Assembly: GCF_001426265.1 (NCBI RefSeq)
Contig: NZ_LMDG01000002.1
Coordinates: 146,050-210,049 of the forward strand
Source of the DNA: Rhizobium sp. Root1220
Lineage (GTDB): Bacteria; Pseudomonadota; Alphaproteobacteria; Rhizobiales; Rhizobiaceae
Direction: 5' to 3'
Length of the DNA stretch: 64,000 nucleotides
The translations under genes were made by a program, and so were the position numbers. The notes beneath the pieces were generated by a model. That model worked only from the letters and a program-made list of their open reading frames with translations. It made no database searches and had not been told where the DNA came from. Shown here piece after piece: positions 51,600 through 60,989 of this stretch (positions are counted from its first letter, which is position 1; every line of letters begins with the position of its first letter).

Positions 51600-52847
51600 T
51601 TAGAAGACCTTGCCTTCCTCCAGGTGCGTCGTGGTTCCGTTGATGTAGAAATCGCCGACCACGCGCGCCTTGTGCAGCAGCGGGTTATGGTTGAGCACCG
51701 TCCGGATGTTGCGCCAGTGCCGGTCGAGATTGAGATGACTCGACGTCGCGGAGCCGCCGCCGAGTTCGAAGACGTTGGTGGCGGCGGCAAGCGCGATTTG
51801 CGAGGCGACGATCTGCGTCCGGGCGGTCGCCAACGCGCTCTCGATCAGGGCGGTCTCGATCGTCTGCGGATCGTTCGCGCTGAACGCAGCGGCCGTTCTG
51901 TCCAGCGCGCGGGCGCTTTCGCGGATCAGCGTATCGACGGCAAAGGAGCCGGCGGCGATCTCCCCGAGAATCTTCTGCACGAAGGGATCGGCATTGGCGG
52001 TTTCGGCCGCGCTATGGGCCGCCGAGCGCGCCTGCCGGCGGACATACTCCGTCCCCTCGGCCAGCACGCCGCGCACAGCGCCCGCCATCGAGGCAGCGAG
52101 GTGAAGCTGCCGCAAGGTCGAGGTGTGGCGACCGACCAGCGTGTTGAGCCCGCGCGTGGAAATCTCGTGCGGCAGAACCTCGACATTTTCGAGCAGGACG
52201 CCACCGCTTGCCGTCAGCCGCTGGCCCATGCCATCCCAGTCGTCGAGAATGGAAATGCCGGGGCGATCGACGGGCAGCAGAACGCCCACGAACGTGCCTT
52301 CGTCGTTCTTCGCGCTGAAGGAGGCGAAGTCCGAAAATGCCGTTCCCGTCGCATACCATTTGCGGCCGTTAAGCCGGTAGTGATCGCCTGATTTCGTCAG
52401 CAGCGTCGTCACTTCGCCAGGGCGCTTGGTGCCCTGCTCCGTGTGCGCACCGCCGAAGAGCTTTCCGGAGAGAACGCGGCGGAGCTGCGTGCGATCGATG
52501 GCGGTGTTGGGAGTAAGAATAAGGTTTTCGGTAAAGTTGAAGTGGCTGCGCAGGGCATGTGCGACATTCGAATCCGCCGCCCCAATCGCCATGATCATGT
52601 CGATGTAATCCGCAACCGAGCCGCCGGGGCCACCGAGCGCGGCCGGAATACGTAGCGCGCCGAGCCCCGCTTCCTTGAACAGCCGGAAGGCTTCGAAGGG
52701 AAGCTCCCGCTCCAAATCACGCTTGGCCGCCTCTTTCGATATTTCCGCTGTCAGATCAGGGATTTTCGCAAGCAGCGCCGAGAGATCGCCGCCCTCCTGC
52801 GCAGGCGCGGGCGTAGCGGTCAGTGCTGAAGGAGCGGTATTCGGCAT
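51600..52847 (-). CDS. Acyl-CoA-dehydrogenase-fold flavin monooxygenase (DszC/SfnB-like)
   Basis: A 415-residue protein of the same family as 35397-36650, sharing ELPFEAFRLFKEAGLGALRIPAALGG, HALRSHFNFTENL, DDWDGMGQRLTASGGVLLENVEV and the C-terminal LDRHWRNIRTVLNHNPLLHKARVVGDFYINGT. Here no LLM gene follows; the next gene downstream is the amidohydrolase. A hairpin at 52880-52904 separates it from the aldo/keto reductase gene upstream. S- or C-oxygenation with FMNH2 is inferred. Confidence 0.86.
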   Translation of the reverse strand: MPNTAPSALTATPAPAQEGGDLSALLAKIPDLTAEISKEAAKRDLERELPFEAFRLFKEAGLGALRIPAALGGPGGSVADYIDMIMAIGAADSNVAHALRSHFNFTENLILTPNTAIDRTQLRRVLSGKLFGGAHTEQGTKRPGEVTTLLTKSGDHYRLNGRKWYATGTAFSDFASFSAKNDEGTFVGVLLPVDRPGISILDDWDGMGQRLTASGGVLLENVEVLPHEISTRGLNTLVGRHTSTLRQLHLAASMAGAVRGVLAEGTEYVRRQARSAAHSAAETANADPFVQKILGEIAAGSFAVDTLIRESARALDRTAAAFSANDPQTIETALIESALATARTQIVASQIALAAATNVFELGGGSATSSHLNLDRHWRNIRTVLNHNPLLHKARVVGDFYINGTTTHLEEGKVF

Positions 52848-52879
52848 GCGGGAACCTTCTCGGCAGGGAAAGAGATGGA

Positions 52880-52904
52880 GGGATCCGCCAGCGCGGCGGA
52901 TCCC
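52880..52904 (-). terminator. Hairpin between aldo/keto reductase and monooxygenase genes
   Basis: Ten-bp stem GGGATCCGCC/GGCGGATCCC with a 5-nt loop after the aldo/keto reductase stop on the minus strand. It probably ends the transporter transcript, leaving the downstream gene with its own promoter or read-through. Confidence 0.65.
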
Positions 52905-52923
52905 CTATGCCATGATCGTCAGA

Positions 52924-53982
52924 TCAGGCGACTGCGCGTGTCAGCGGCACGACATTGTCGGCACCACCGGCAGCACTACGCGGCACCCGGCCCTCGACCG
53001 GATGGCTCGGATCGTTGAAGCCTGCGGTCGAGGGATGACCTGTCGTGACCAGTCGGTCGACCAGCGCCTCGTCCTCGGCATCGAGCTTGACATCAAGTGC
53101 GCGGATGTAGCTGTCCCAATGCTCCTCGGTGCGTGGGCCGGTGATCGCGGCCGAGATCAGCTTGTTGTTCAGCACCCAGGCAAGCGCGAACTCGGTCGGC
53201 GAAATCCCCTTGCGGGTGGCGTGCGCCGCGATCTCGGACGCGATAGCGATCGATTCAGGCCGCCATTCGGTCTCGAGGATGCGCTTGTCGCCACGACCGG
53301 CGCGGGTATCGGCGGCCGGCTCCTTGCCCGGCTCGTACTTGCCGGTCAGGACGCCACGGGCAAGCGGCGAGTAAGAGACGACGCCGAGACCATAGTGATG
53401 AGCAGCCGGCAGCTGCTCGGCTTCAGCGGTACGGTTGACGATGTTATACAGCGGCTGGCTTGCCACCGGACGGTCGATGCCGAGTTCATCGGCAAGCTGT
53501 GCGATCTCCGCGATACGCCAGCCACGGAAGTTCGAGACACCGAAGTAACGCAGCTTTCCGGCGCGGATAAGGTCGGCTATCGCACGAACCGGTTCTTCCA
53601 GCGGTGCGTCGAAGACGGCGCGGTGGAAGTAGAGGATGTCGATATAGTCGGTGTTGAGGCGACGGAGCGAGTTCTCCACGGTCTCGATCACCCACTTGCG
53701 GGAATGACCACCGAGGTTCGGGCCTTTCTTGTGCGAATTGACGAACTTCGTCGCCAGCACCCAGTGGTCACGATGCGCCTTGATACCCTTGCCGACAACC
53801 TCTTCGGATTTGCCGTCGTGATAGACATCGGCCGTGTCGATGAAGTTGATCCCCTGCTCGCGCGCCTTGTCGATGATGCGGAACGCGACGTCGTCGGGCG
53901 TTGGGCCACCGAACATCATCGTTCCCAGGCTGAGCGGTGACACCTTGAGCGCGCTGCGCCCGAGATAGCGATAATCGACCAT
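52924..53982 (-). CDS. Aldo/keto reductase
   Basis: A 352-residue AKR. It opens MVDYRYLGRSALKVSPLSLG and has the tetrad Asp/Tyr in FIDTADVYHDGKSEE, Lys in WVLATKFVNS and His in ILYFHRAVFD; the cofactor motif is ITGPRTEEHWDSYI. The start at 53982 has AAGGAG; a longer frame upstream belongs to the neighbouring ATPase gene in another frame. It is 13 bp after the dppF-like stop and so is the last gene of the transporter operon. It may reduce an aldehyde released by C-S cleavage; the substrate is unknown. Confidence 0.9.
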   Translation of the reverse strand: MVDYRYLGRSALKVSPLSLGTMMFGGPTPDDVAFRIIDKAREQGINFIDTADVYHDGKSEEVVGKGIKAHRDHWVLATKFVNSHKKGPNLGGHSRKWVIETVENSLRRLNTDYIDILYFHRAVFDAPLEEPVRAIADLIRAGKLRYFGVSNFRGWRIAEIAQLADELGIDRPVASQPLYNIVNRTAEAEQLPAAHHYGLGVVSYSPLARGVLTGKYEPGKEPAADTRAGRGDKRILETEWRPESIAIASEIAAHATRKGISPTEFALAWVLNNKLISAAITGPRTEEHWDSYIRALDVKLDAEDEALVDRLVTTGHPSTAGFNDPSHPVEGRVPRSAAGGADNVVPLTRAVA

Positions 53983-53995
53983 TGTATTCTCCTTC

Positions 53996-54931
53996 TTACT
54001 GAGCGTGATGGCAGGCAGCGGCATGGCTGCTGCCGAACTGGCGGAACGCCGGGTCTTCAGCCCGGCAGATATCTGTGGCGAGCGGACAGCGCGTATGAAA
54101 ACGGCAGCCGGAAGGTGGATTGTGCGGGCTTGGCAGATCGCCGGTGATCGGCGCGGCCTGCTTGCGCCGCGACGGATCGGGCACCGCTGCGAGCAGCGCC
54201 TGCGTGTAGGGATGCTTGGCGCCCGTCCACAACTCGCTCGTCGGAGCACTCTCGACGATGCGGCCGAGATACATGACGAGCACGCGATCGGCGAAATAGC
54301 GCACGACCGAGAGATCATGGGAAATGAAGAGATAGGAGAGCGACAGCTCCGTCTTCATATCGACCAGCAGGTTGAGGATCTGCGCCTGGATCGACAGGTC
54401 GAGCGCCGAGACGGGCTCGTCGCAGATCACCAGTTCCGGCTGGAGGATCAAGGCGCGTGCGATACCGATCCGCTGGCGCTGGCCACCCGAGAACTCGTGC
54501 GGAAAGCGATCGAGCGAATCCGCTGGCAGGCCGACATGCTCGACCATCCGGGCAGCGATTGCTTCGCGTTGCTTGCGCTCCCCAATGCCATGGACCGCAA
54601 GCGGCGCCGTCAGGATCGTGCGTATCGTCTGCCTCGGGTTGAGAGAGGCGAAGGGATCCTGGAAGATCATCTGGATACTGCGCCGGACCGACTGCAGTTC
54701 GCGTCCCGCCATGGCGGTGACGTCCCTGCCCTTGAAGGTGACGTTCCCGGACGACGGATCGACAAGCCGTACTAATGATTTGCCGAGCGTGGACTTGCCG
54801 CAACCGGATTCGCCGACCAGCGCCACCGTCTCGCCTTCGGCGATGTCAAGCGAGACACCGTCGACGGCGCGAACCGTGCCGGAAGCCCCGGGGTAATGCG
54901 TCGAGAGCCGATCAACCGACAGAAGCGACAT
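53996..54931 (-). CDS. Oligopeptide-type ABC transporter ATPase, DppF/OppF family
   Basis: A 311-residue ATPase with Walker A GESGCGKST, signature FSGGQRQRIGIARAL, Walker B LVICDEPVSALDLSIQAQ and the OppF-type C-terminal cluster GCRFHTRCPLATDIC, the usual Fe-S or Zn-binding Cys region. The start is the ATG at 54931, overlapping the DppD-like gene by 20 bp. It pairs with the DppD-like protein to energise import. The family is general; the substrate here is probably one shared by the three SBP_bac_5 proteins of the region. Confidence 0.92.
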   Translation of the reverse strand: MSLLSVDRLSTHYPGASGTVRAVDGVSLDIAEGETVALVGESGCGKSTLGKSLVRLVDPSSGNVTFKGRDVTAMAGRELQSVRRSIQMIFQDPFASLNPRQTIRTILTAPLAVHGIGERKQREAIAARMVEHVGLPADSLDRFPHEFSGGQRQRIGIARALILQPELVICDEPVSALDLSIQAQILNLLVDMKTELSLSYLFISHDLSVVRYFADRVLVMYLGRIVESAPTSELWTGAKHPYTQALLAAVPDPSRRKQAAPITGDLPSPHNPPSGCRFHTRCPLATDICRAEDPAFRQFGSSHAAACHHAQ

Positions 54932-55904
54932 GAGCCTTCTCCGCAATGGCTGGAACATAGGGGCACGCCACCTGCCGGCCAGCCGGCAGTGCGATGAGCT
55001 GCGGCACCACGGAAGCGCAGGAAGGTCGCGCCACCGGACAGCGTGGGCGGAACGAACAGCCCTTCTCGCCGGCCGCCGAAACGATCGAGCCCGGGATTTC
55101 CGTGAGTGGCCCGTCGCGATAGTGGTAATCGGCCTTCAGGCGTGGCGATGCCGACAGGAGGCCATTGGTATAGGGGTGGTAAGGCTTCTCGAACACCTCG
55201 CCCGGCAGCCCCTCCTCGATCTTGCGCCCTGCATACATGACGACGACGCGATCGGCCCATTGCGCGACGATACCGAGATCGTGGGTGATCAGGATGACGG
55301 CCATGTTCAGCTGCACACGAAGATTATCGAGCAGCTGCAGCACCTGCGCCTGGATCGTCACGTCGAGCGCCGTCGTCGCCTCGTCGGCGATTAGCAGTTT
55401 CGGATTGCAGGCGACCGCAATCGCAATCATCACCCGCTGGCGCATGCCGCCAGACAGCTGGTGCGGATAGTCGTCGATACGACGGCGGGCCTCGGGAATG
55501 CTGACGAGATCAAGCAGTGCAATGGCGCGCTCCCTAGCCTGACGCCGGCTGAGATCCTCATGAATGCGCAGCACTTCGATAATCTGATCGCCGATCGTCA
55601 GCACCGGATTGAGTGATGTCATCGGCTCCTGAAAGATCATGGCGATGTCGCGGCCACGGATCCGGCGCAATTCTCTTTCCTGAAGCCCGACAAGATCTCG
55701 GCCATCAAAGCGGATCTGTCCGCCGGCCCGCGCGTGCCGCGGCAACAAGCCCATCAGCCCGAGCGCAGTCAACGACTTGCCGGAGCCGGATTCTCCGACG
55801 ATGGCCAGCATCTCGCCCGGATTGGTGGAAAAGCTGACGCCCTTCACAGGTTCGGCCGACCCGAAGCCCACAGAGAAATCGGAAACCTCCAGAAGCTTGG
55901 CCAT
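54912..55904 (-). CDS. Oligopeptide-type ABC transporter ATPase, DppD/OppD family
   Basis: A 330-residue ATPase with Walker [14 protein letters not shown], signature [15 protein letters not shown], Walker [19 protein letters not shown] and C-terminal [14 protein letters not shown]. It is coupled to the permease gene upstream by an ATGA overlap at 55904. Intact motifs. First of the two ATPases of the importer; see the DppF-like entry for pairing and substrate remarks. Confidence 0.92.
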   Translation of the reverse strand: MAKLLEVSDFSVGFGSAEPVKGVSFSTNPGEMLAIVGESGSGKSLTALGLMGLLPRHARAGGQIRFDGRDLVGLQERELRRIRGRDIAMIFQEPMTSLNPVLTIGDQIIEVLRIHEDLSRRQARERAIALLDLVSIPEARRRIDDYPHQLSGGMRQRVMIAIAVACNPKLLIADEATTALDVTIQAQVLQLLDNLRVQLNMAVILITHDLGIVAQWADRVVVMYAGRKIEEGLPGEVFEKPYHPYTNGLLSASPRLKADYHYRDGPLTEIPGSIVSAAGEKGCSFRPRCPVARPSCASVVPQLIALPAGRQVACPYVPAIAEKAHVASVG

Positions 55905-56908
55905 CAGCGTTCCTCCGAGAAGCGCGGATTGAGCGCATCGTTCAAGCCGTCGCCGATCAGGTTGAGCGCAAGCACGGTGAAGACGATCGCCAGACCCGGC
56001 AATGCCGTCAGGTACCAGGCGGTGCGGATCACATCGCGTCCGGCACCGATCATCGAGCCCCAGGAGACGCGGTTGGGATCGCCAAGCCCCATGAAGGAGA
56101 GCGCCGATTCCATCAGGATCGCACTCGCCACCATTACAGAGGACGTAACGATCAGCGGCGGCAGCGCATTGGGAAGAATCTCGCGGAAGATGATGCGGGC
56201 ATGGCCGAAGCCCAAGCTGCGGGCGGCCTGCACATAGTCCTTCTCACGGATGGCCCGGAATTCCGCGCGCGTCAGCCGCGCTACCGTCGGCCAGCTGACG
56301 ATCGCGATTGCTATGGTCACGGTTCCCGTCGTCGGCTGGGCGATCGCCACGAGAACGACAAGCAACACGAAACTCGGAATGGTCTGGAAAATCTCGATGA
56401 ACTTGACCAGCACAGTGTCGATCCAGCCACCGAAATAGCCGGCAACGGCCCCCACGACGATCCCGACGGTCAGCCCCAGCGCGGTGGCCGCGAGACCCAC
56501 GGTAAGCGATATCCGCGCGCCATGGACGATGCCGGCGAGCACGTTGCGGCCCATAGAATCCGTGCCGAGCGGATAGGCCGGATTCTGCCCGGGCCATAGG
56601 AAGGGTCGCGCCACCATCTCGAGCGGGTCGCCTGGAAAGAGAAGCGGTGCAAACAGCGCCGACAGAGCGACAAGTAACAGAATGCCCGTGCCGAAAAGCG
56701 CGTTGTAGTTGCCGAGGAAGATCTTCAGCTCGCGACGCATGCCGCGCCAGGCCGTGCCCGAGACGGAGGCGCGCACGTCAGGCGCGTGGATATGCGTCCA
56801 GCGCGGCTGCTTGGGCACTTCCGCTGTCGATTGGCTGGTCTCGGTCTTTGTCTGAGGCGCAAAATCGATCGCCCGGCCGGCCAGTGTTCCAAGTTTCTGA
56901 CTGTTCAT
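55904..56908 (-). CDS. Oligopeptide-type ABC transporter permease, DppC/OppC family
   Basis: A 334-residue permease with a cytoplasmic N-terminal stretch, an RELKIFLGNYNALFGTGILLLVALSALFAPLL first membrane segment, and the OppC-type cytoplasmic EAA loop (ARSLGFGHARIIFREILPNALPPLI). Second periplasmic signature YPLGTDSMGRNVLAGIVHGARISL. The start ATG at 56908 overlaps the TGA of the DppB-like gene. It forms the channel with the DppB-like protein. The N-terminal 70 residues are longer than usual and may be an accessory region. Confidence 0.92.
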   Translation of the reverse strand: MNSQKLGTLAGRAIDFAPQTKTETSQSTAEVPKQPRWTHIHAPDVRASVSGTAWRGMRRELKIFLGNYNALFGTGILLLVALSALFAPLLFPGDPLEMVARPFLWPGQNPAYPLGTDSMGRNVLAGIVHGARISLTVGLAATALGLTVGIVVGAVAGYFGGWIDTVLVKFIEIFQTIPSFVLLVVLVAIAQPTTGTVTIAIAIVSWPTVARLTRAEFRAIREKDYVQAARSLGFGHARIIFREILPNALPPLIVTSSVMVASAILMESALSFMGLGDPNRVSWGSMIGAGRDVIRTAWYLTALPGLAIVFTVLALNLIGDGLNDALNPRFSEER

Positions 56909-57894
56909 CGGCTTGCTCCAATTCGGGGATCGATCCACGCCTGCAGAAGGTCGACGACCGCGTTGGCGACGATCACGAGGAAGGATGAAAGCAGAAGGAT
57001 GCCAAGCAGTACGCTGAAATCGCGCGCCATGACGGCTTCGAAAGCAAGGCGCCCGAGCCCCGGCCAGCTATAGACTGTCTCGACCACCACCGCCCCGCCG
57101 AGCATGCCCCCGAAGTGCATTCCGGCCAAGGTCGTGATCGGGATGAGAGCGTTGCGAAGCACGTGTCGCGTGGTCAGTACGAAGGGCGAGACGCCCTTGG
57201 CGCGCGCTGTGCGCACGAAATCCTGCGACTTGACTTCAAGCATGGAGGCGCGCGTCAGCCGGGCATAGATCGCGAGATAGAAGAGTGCGAGCGAGGTTGC
57301 CGGCAACACCATGTAACGCAATCTGTCGAGCAGTGCCGGCAGACCCGTCAGCCGCGAGCCGATCGTGCTGTCACCGCCGCTCGGCAGCCAGCCAAGCTTC
57401 ACCGAAAAAAGAAGGATCAGCATCAGGCCGATCCAGAAGCCTGGGATTGAATAGAATAGCAGCGAAACAACCGAGATGATCCGGTCAGGCAAGCGCCCGG
57501 AGAAGGTTGCCATCAGCGAACCCAACAACAGGCCGACCGCGATCGCGATGGCCAACGCCGTCAGCATGAGGAGAAGCGTGCCCGGCAAACGCTGGCCGAT
57601 CAGATCGGCAACCGACATGCCGTAGCGCGGTGAGAAGCCGAGACTGAAATGTGCGAGGTTGTTCAGGTAGTTGGCGAGCTGAACCAGGATCGGATTGTCG
57701 AGCCCGAACCGCTCTCGCAGCGCAGCCATCGTCTCGACCGTTGCCGATCCAGATTCCGCCGCCATCACATCGGCCGCATCGCCGGGCGCAAGCTTCAACA
57801 GGAAGAAATTCAAGATGACGATCCCGAGCATCGTAGGCACGGCCTGGATGATCGTCCTGCTGATCGTTCGACCGATCCGCCTGTAAGCCGACAT
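56905..57894 (-). CDS. Oligopeptide-type ABC transporter permease, DppB/OppB family
   Basis: A 329-residue permease with the OppB N-terminus (QAVPTMLGIVILNFFLLKLAPGDAAD), central SIPGFWIGLMLILLFSVKLGWLPSGG and C-terminal ETVYSWPGLGRLAFEAVMARDF. It is the promoter-proximal gene of the leftward B-C-D-F operon and divergent from the third binding-protein gene. This is the only complete permease set for SBP_bac_5 proteins in the window. Confidence 0.92.
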   Translation of the reverse strand: MSAYRRIGRTISRTIIQAVPTMLGIVILNFFLLKLAPGDAADVMAAESGSATVETMAALRERFGLDNPILVQLANYLNNLAHFSLGFSPRYGMSVADLIGQRLPGTLLLMLTALAIAIAVGLLLGSLMATFSGRLPDRIISVVSLLFYSIPGFWIGLMLILLFSVKLGWLPSGGDSTIGSRLTGLPALLDRLRYMVLPATSLALFYLAIYARLTRASMLEVKSQDFVRTARAKGVSPFVLTTRHVLRNALIPITTLAGMHFGGMLGGAVVVETVYSWPGLGRLAFEAVMARDFSVLLGILLLSSFLVIVANAVVDLLQAWIDPRIGASR

Positions 57895-58167
57895 GTGCCC
57901 TACCCCGCGATCTGAAAAGATTTCACCTCGTCTTGTCGCTTAGTAGTTGACTAATTCTGTGGGTTTTGTCAAATCCATATTGGTAAATATTTCCAACAAC
58001 ATCGCCTTATAGCGATCTTCTAGAAACATAATACCGTATATCGTGACGTGAAAGAATTTTATGCCACTTCGCAGCAATGATGGGGCAAAAATCTCTAAAG
58101 CAGGATCGATCTGCGGAATGGCACTGAGCGGGCCGCGATGGCCCCGAGATGATGAGGGTTGAACAAG
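57895..58167. promoter_or_regulatory. Divergent promoter region of transporter and desulfurisation operons
   Basis: An AT-rich 273-bp gap. It contains the palindrome TTCTAGAA (58018-58025) and GAAAGAATTTT (58050-58060), the latter resembling half of the dyad at 39663-39677 and placed about 118 bp before its gene. No ORF is seen. Confidence 0.4.
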
Positions 58168-59775
58168 ATGACTCTATTCCCTGCACCCACACGCCGCAGC
58201 TTTCTCCTGGCCTCGGTCGCACTCGGCGTTACCGCAACAGCCCGGCTTCCGGCCTTTGCGGCGGCCGCCACGCGCGGCGGCACGGCAACGCTCCTTCTGG
58301 CAGCCGAGCCACCTGTCCTGACAACGATCGCCCATACGGCCTACAATGCGGTCTACGTCTCGCCGAAGACCACGGAAGGCCTCCTGACCTACGACTTCGA
58401 GCTCAATCCAAAACCGCTGCTGGCCAAAGAGTGGACCGTCAGCCCCGATGGCCTGACCTATGCCTTCAAGTTGCGCGAAGGTGTGAAATGGCATGACGGT
58501 CAGCCCTTCACCTCCGCCGACGTCGCCTTTTCGATCAAGACGCTGAAGGAAGTTCATCCGCGCGGGCGCAACACATTCCTCAATCTCGTCGACATCGAAA
58601 CGCCCGACGCGCAGACGGCTATCCTCAAACTGTCAAAGCCGGCGCCTTATCTGATCACGGCTCTTGCCGCCTCCGAAACGCCGATCGTGCCACGCCACAT
58701 CTATGAGGGAACCAAGGTCGCCGAGAACCCCGCCAATCTGGCGCCGATCGGCACCGGTCCCTTCAAGTTCAAGGAATGGGTGCGCGGCAGCCATCTCGTC
58801 TATGAGCGCAACCCCGATTACTGGGATCAGCCCCTCCCCTATCTCGACCAACTGATCATCCGCTTCATTCCTGATGCTGCCGCTCGCTCGATCGCGATCG
58901 AGACCGGCGAAATCGATCTCGCGCCCTCGACGCCTGTGCCGCTCAGCGACCTCGAACGGCTGCAGAGCGCCGAAGGGCTGGCTTTCGAGACCAATGGCTA
59001 TCAGTACCAGAACGGCGTCAGCCGCATCGAGTTCAACCTCGAGCGCCCGTTCTTCAAGGACGTGCGGGTACGCCGGGCCTTCGCCCACGTGATCGATCGC
59101 AACGTCATCCTCAACACCATCAACTACGGCTACGGCGCCGCCATCCCCGGCCCGATCAATCCAAACCTTGCAAAATGGTACGTGCCGGACCTCAAGACCT
59201 ATCCGATCGATCTCGCCGCAGCCGAGAAGCTCCTTGATGAGGCTGGCTATCCGCGCGGCGCCGATGGCATCCGCGCCAGTATCAATCTCGACTACGTGCC
59301 GAGTGGAGAAACCTATCCGCGCGGCTCCGAGTATATCCGCCAGGCATTGGCCAAGGTCGGTATCAACGCCACCGTTCGCAGCCAGGATTTCGCGACCTAT
59401 ACGAAGCGCATCTACACTGATCGCGACTTCGACTTCGCTTTCGAGGGCATGAGCAACCTCTTCGACCCGACAGTCGGCGTGCAACGCCTCTACTGGAGCA
59501 AGAACTTCAAGCCGGGCGTCCCCTTTTCGAACGGCGCTGCCTACAGCAACCCCAAGGTCGACGAACTCCTCGAGGCAGCCGCCATCGAGGTCGATCCGAA
59601 GAAGCGCGTCGAGCAGTGGCGCGAGATCCAGCAGATCCTCGTCGAGGACGTCCCGGCCATCGACATCGTCAGCCAGCCGGAACTGACGATCTACAACAAG
59701 CGCATCTCCGATCACACGGTCGGTGGCGAAGGCGTCGCAGGCAGCCTCGCCTTTGCCTACGTCGCAGCATCCTGA
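58168..59775 (+). CDS. Dpp/Opp-type substrate-binding protein with Tat signal
   Basis: A 535-residue SBP_bac_5 protein. The leader MTLFPAPTRRSFLLASVALG is a twin-arginine signal. Blocks: GGTATLLLAAEPPVLTTIAH, LLTYDFELNPKPLLAKEWTVS, KLREGVKWHDGQPFTSADVAFS, GTGPFKFKEWVRGSHLVYERNPDYWDQPLPYLDQ. Start taken at ATG 58168 after GAGGG; a TTG at 58159 is possible. It leads an operon with the SfnG-like, DszB-like and acyl-CoA-dehydrogenase-like genes and is divergent from the DppBCDF operon, its likely transport partner. Confidence 0.92.
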   Translation: MTLFPAPTRRSFLLASVALGVTATARLPAFAAAATRGGTATLLLAAEPPVLTTIAHTAYNAVYVSPKTTEGLLTYDFELNPKPLLAKEWTVSPDGLTYAFKLREGVKWHDGQPFTSADVAFSIKTLKEVHPRGRNTFLNLVDIETPDAQTAILKLSKPAPYLITALAASETPIVPRHIYEGTKVAENPANLAPIGTGPFKFKEWVRGSHLVYERNPDYWDQPLPYLDQLIIRFIPDAAARSIAIETGEIDLAPSTPVPLSDLERLQSAEGLAFETNGYQYQNGVSRIEFNLERPFFKDVRVRRAFAHVIDRNVILNTINYGYGAAIPGPINPNLAKWYVPDLKTYPIDLAAAEKLLDEAGYPRGADGIRASINLDYVPSGETYPRGSEYIRQALAKVGINATVRSQDFATYTKRIYTDRDFDFAFEGMSNLFDPTVGVQRLYWSKNFKPGVPFSNGAAYSNPKVDELLEAAAIEVDPKKRVEQWREIQQILVEDVPAIDIVSQPELTIYNKRISDHTVGGEGVAGSLAFAYVAAS

Positions 59776-59800
59776 TCGTCCAGCAAACGGGAGCCTATCC

Positions 59801-60979
59801 ATGTCCATTCAACACCCGCCCGGATCAATCGTCGGCCTGCCGAAATTCGCCGCCCCGACCGATTTCCCTGACAGCCCGCTGTCGCAGGCGCTGAAACAGC
59901 CCGTCCTGCTCGGCCTCTTCCTGCCGATCCAGGCCGGCGGCTGGACGCAATCGACGCTTGAACGATCGACCGACTGGCGCTTCGACTACAACAAGGCCTT
60001 GACGCTCAGGGCCGAGGAGCTTGGCTTCGATCTCGTCTTCGCGCTGTCGCAATGGCTACCGAAAGGCGGCTATGGCGGCGTCTTCGACGGCCATGCGCTC
60101 GACAGCTTCGTATCGACCGCAGCACTGGCGGGCCTCACGAAGAAGATCATGCTGATCTCTACCATGCATGTGCTTTACGGCCCGTGGCATCCGCTGCATC
60201 TGGCGAAATTCGGGGCAACGCTCGACCATATCACCGGCGGGCGCTGGGGCATCAACGTGGTCACCGGCCACCGGGCAGTCGAGCACGAGATGTTCGGCTG
60301 GCCACGCATCGAGCACGACAAGCGCTACGAACTGGCCGCCGAATTCCTCGAAGTCGTTCAACGCCTCTGGAGCGACAGCGAGAACTTCTCCTTCGAAGGC
60401 GAAAGCAGCTGGAAGCTCGGGGGCGGCTTCGTGACGCCGAAGCCTAATTTCGGTCGCCCGATCCTCGTCAACGCCACTGGCTCCGATGCCGGCATTGCCT
60501 TTGCCGGTCGCTACTCGGATATCGTCTTCATCACCAGTCCGACCGGTGCCGACATCGACAGCGCGCTGGAATCTCTGCCGGCGCACACGAAACGCGTCAA
60601 GGACGCGGCAATCGGCGTCGGCCGCACCGTGCGCACCCTGCTCAATCCGATGGTGATCTGCCGGCCGACGGAGAAGGAAGCGTGGGAACTGGCCGACCGT
60701 ATCGTTGCCCACGCAGACCAGCGTTCGCCGCAAGGCTTCCAGTCGCTGAACTCGGACGCGCAGGCCTGGAAGGGCCGTGATCCGCAGGATCCCTACCGCG
60801 CCATCGGCGGCAATATCCGCGTCATCGGCTCGCCTGAACAGGTGGTCGATCAGTTCGTCAAGCTGAAGGAAGCCGGCGTCGATGGCCTGCAGCTCAGCTT
60901 CTTCGACTTCCGCGACGACCTCGAATTCTTCGGCTCGGACGTCCTGCCGCTGATGAAACAGGCCGGCCTGCGCCACTAG
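59801..60979 (+). CDS. SfnG-like FMNH2-dependent sulfone monooxygenase (LLM class)
   Basis: A 392-residue TIM-barrel flavin monooxygenase. Its layout (STDWRFDYNKALTLRAEELGF, WLPKGGYGGVFDGHALDSFVSTAAL, GPWHPLHLAKFGATLDHITGGRWGINVVTGH, ITSPTGADIDSAL, C-terminal GVDGLQLSFFDFRDDLEFFGSDVLPLMKQAG) follows the SfnG/DmoA-RutA branch rather than the NtaA branch. SfnG cleaves dimethylsulfone to methanesulfinate. The gene is 25 bp after the binding protein and 10 bp before the DszB-like gene, so it could yield the sulfinate used by the next enzyme. Whether the substrate is alkyl or aryl is unknown. Confidence 0.85.
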   Translation: MSIQHPPGSIVGLPKFAAPTDFPDSPLSQALKQPVLLGLFLPIQAGGWTQSTLERSTDWRFDYNKALTLRAEELGFDLVFALSQWLPKGGYGGVFDGHALDSFVSTAALAGLTKKIMLISTMHVLYGPWHPLHLAKFGATLDHITGGRWGINVVTGHRAVEHEMFGWPRIEHDKRYELAAEFLEVVQRLWSDSENFSFEGESSWKLGGGFVTPKPNFGRPILVNATGSDAGIAFAGRYSDIVFITSPTGADIDSALESLPAHTKRVKDAAIGVGRTVRTLLNPMVICRPTEKEAWELADRIVAHADQRSPQGFQSLNSDAQAWKGRDPQDPYRAIGGNIRVIGSPEQVVDQFVKLKEAGVDGLQLSFFDFRDDLEFFGSDVLPLMKQAGLRH

Positions 60980-60989
60980 GAGAAACGCC

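Noticed and set aside
50634..52391. A very long open frame on the plus strand
   Set aside because: It is antisense to the amidohydrolase and monooxygenase genes, has Arg/Ala-rich low-complexity translation without family motifs, and lacks a ribosome site. It is a high-GC shadow. The same applies to the long plus-strand frames at 35424-37034 and 37969-39474 and the minus-strand one at 40952-42238.
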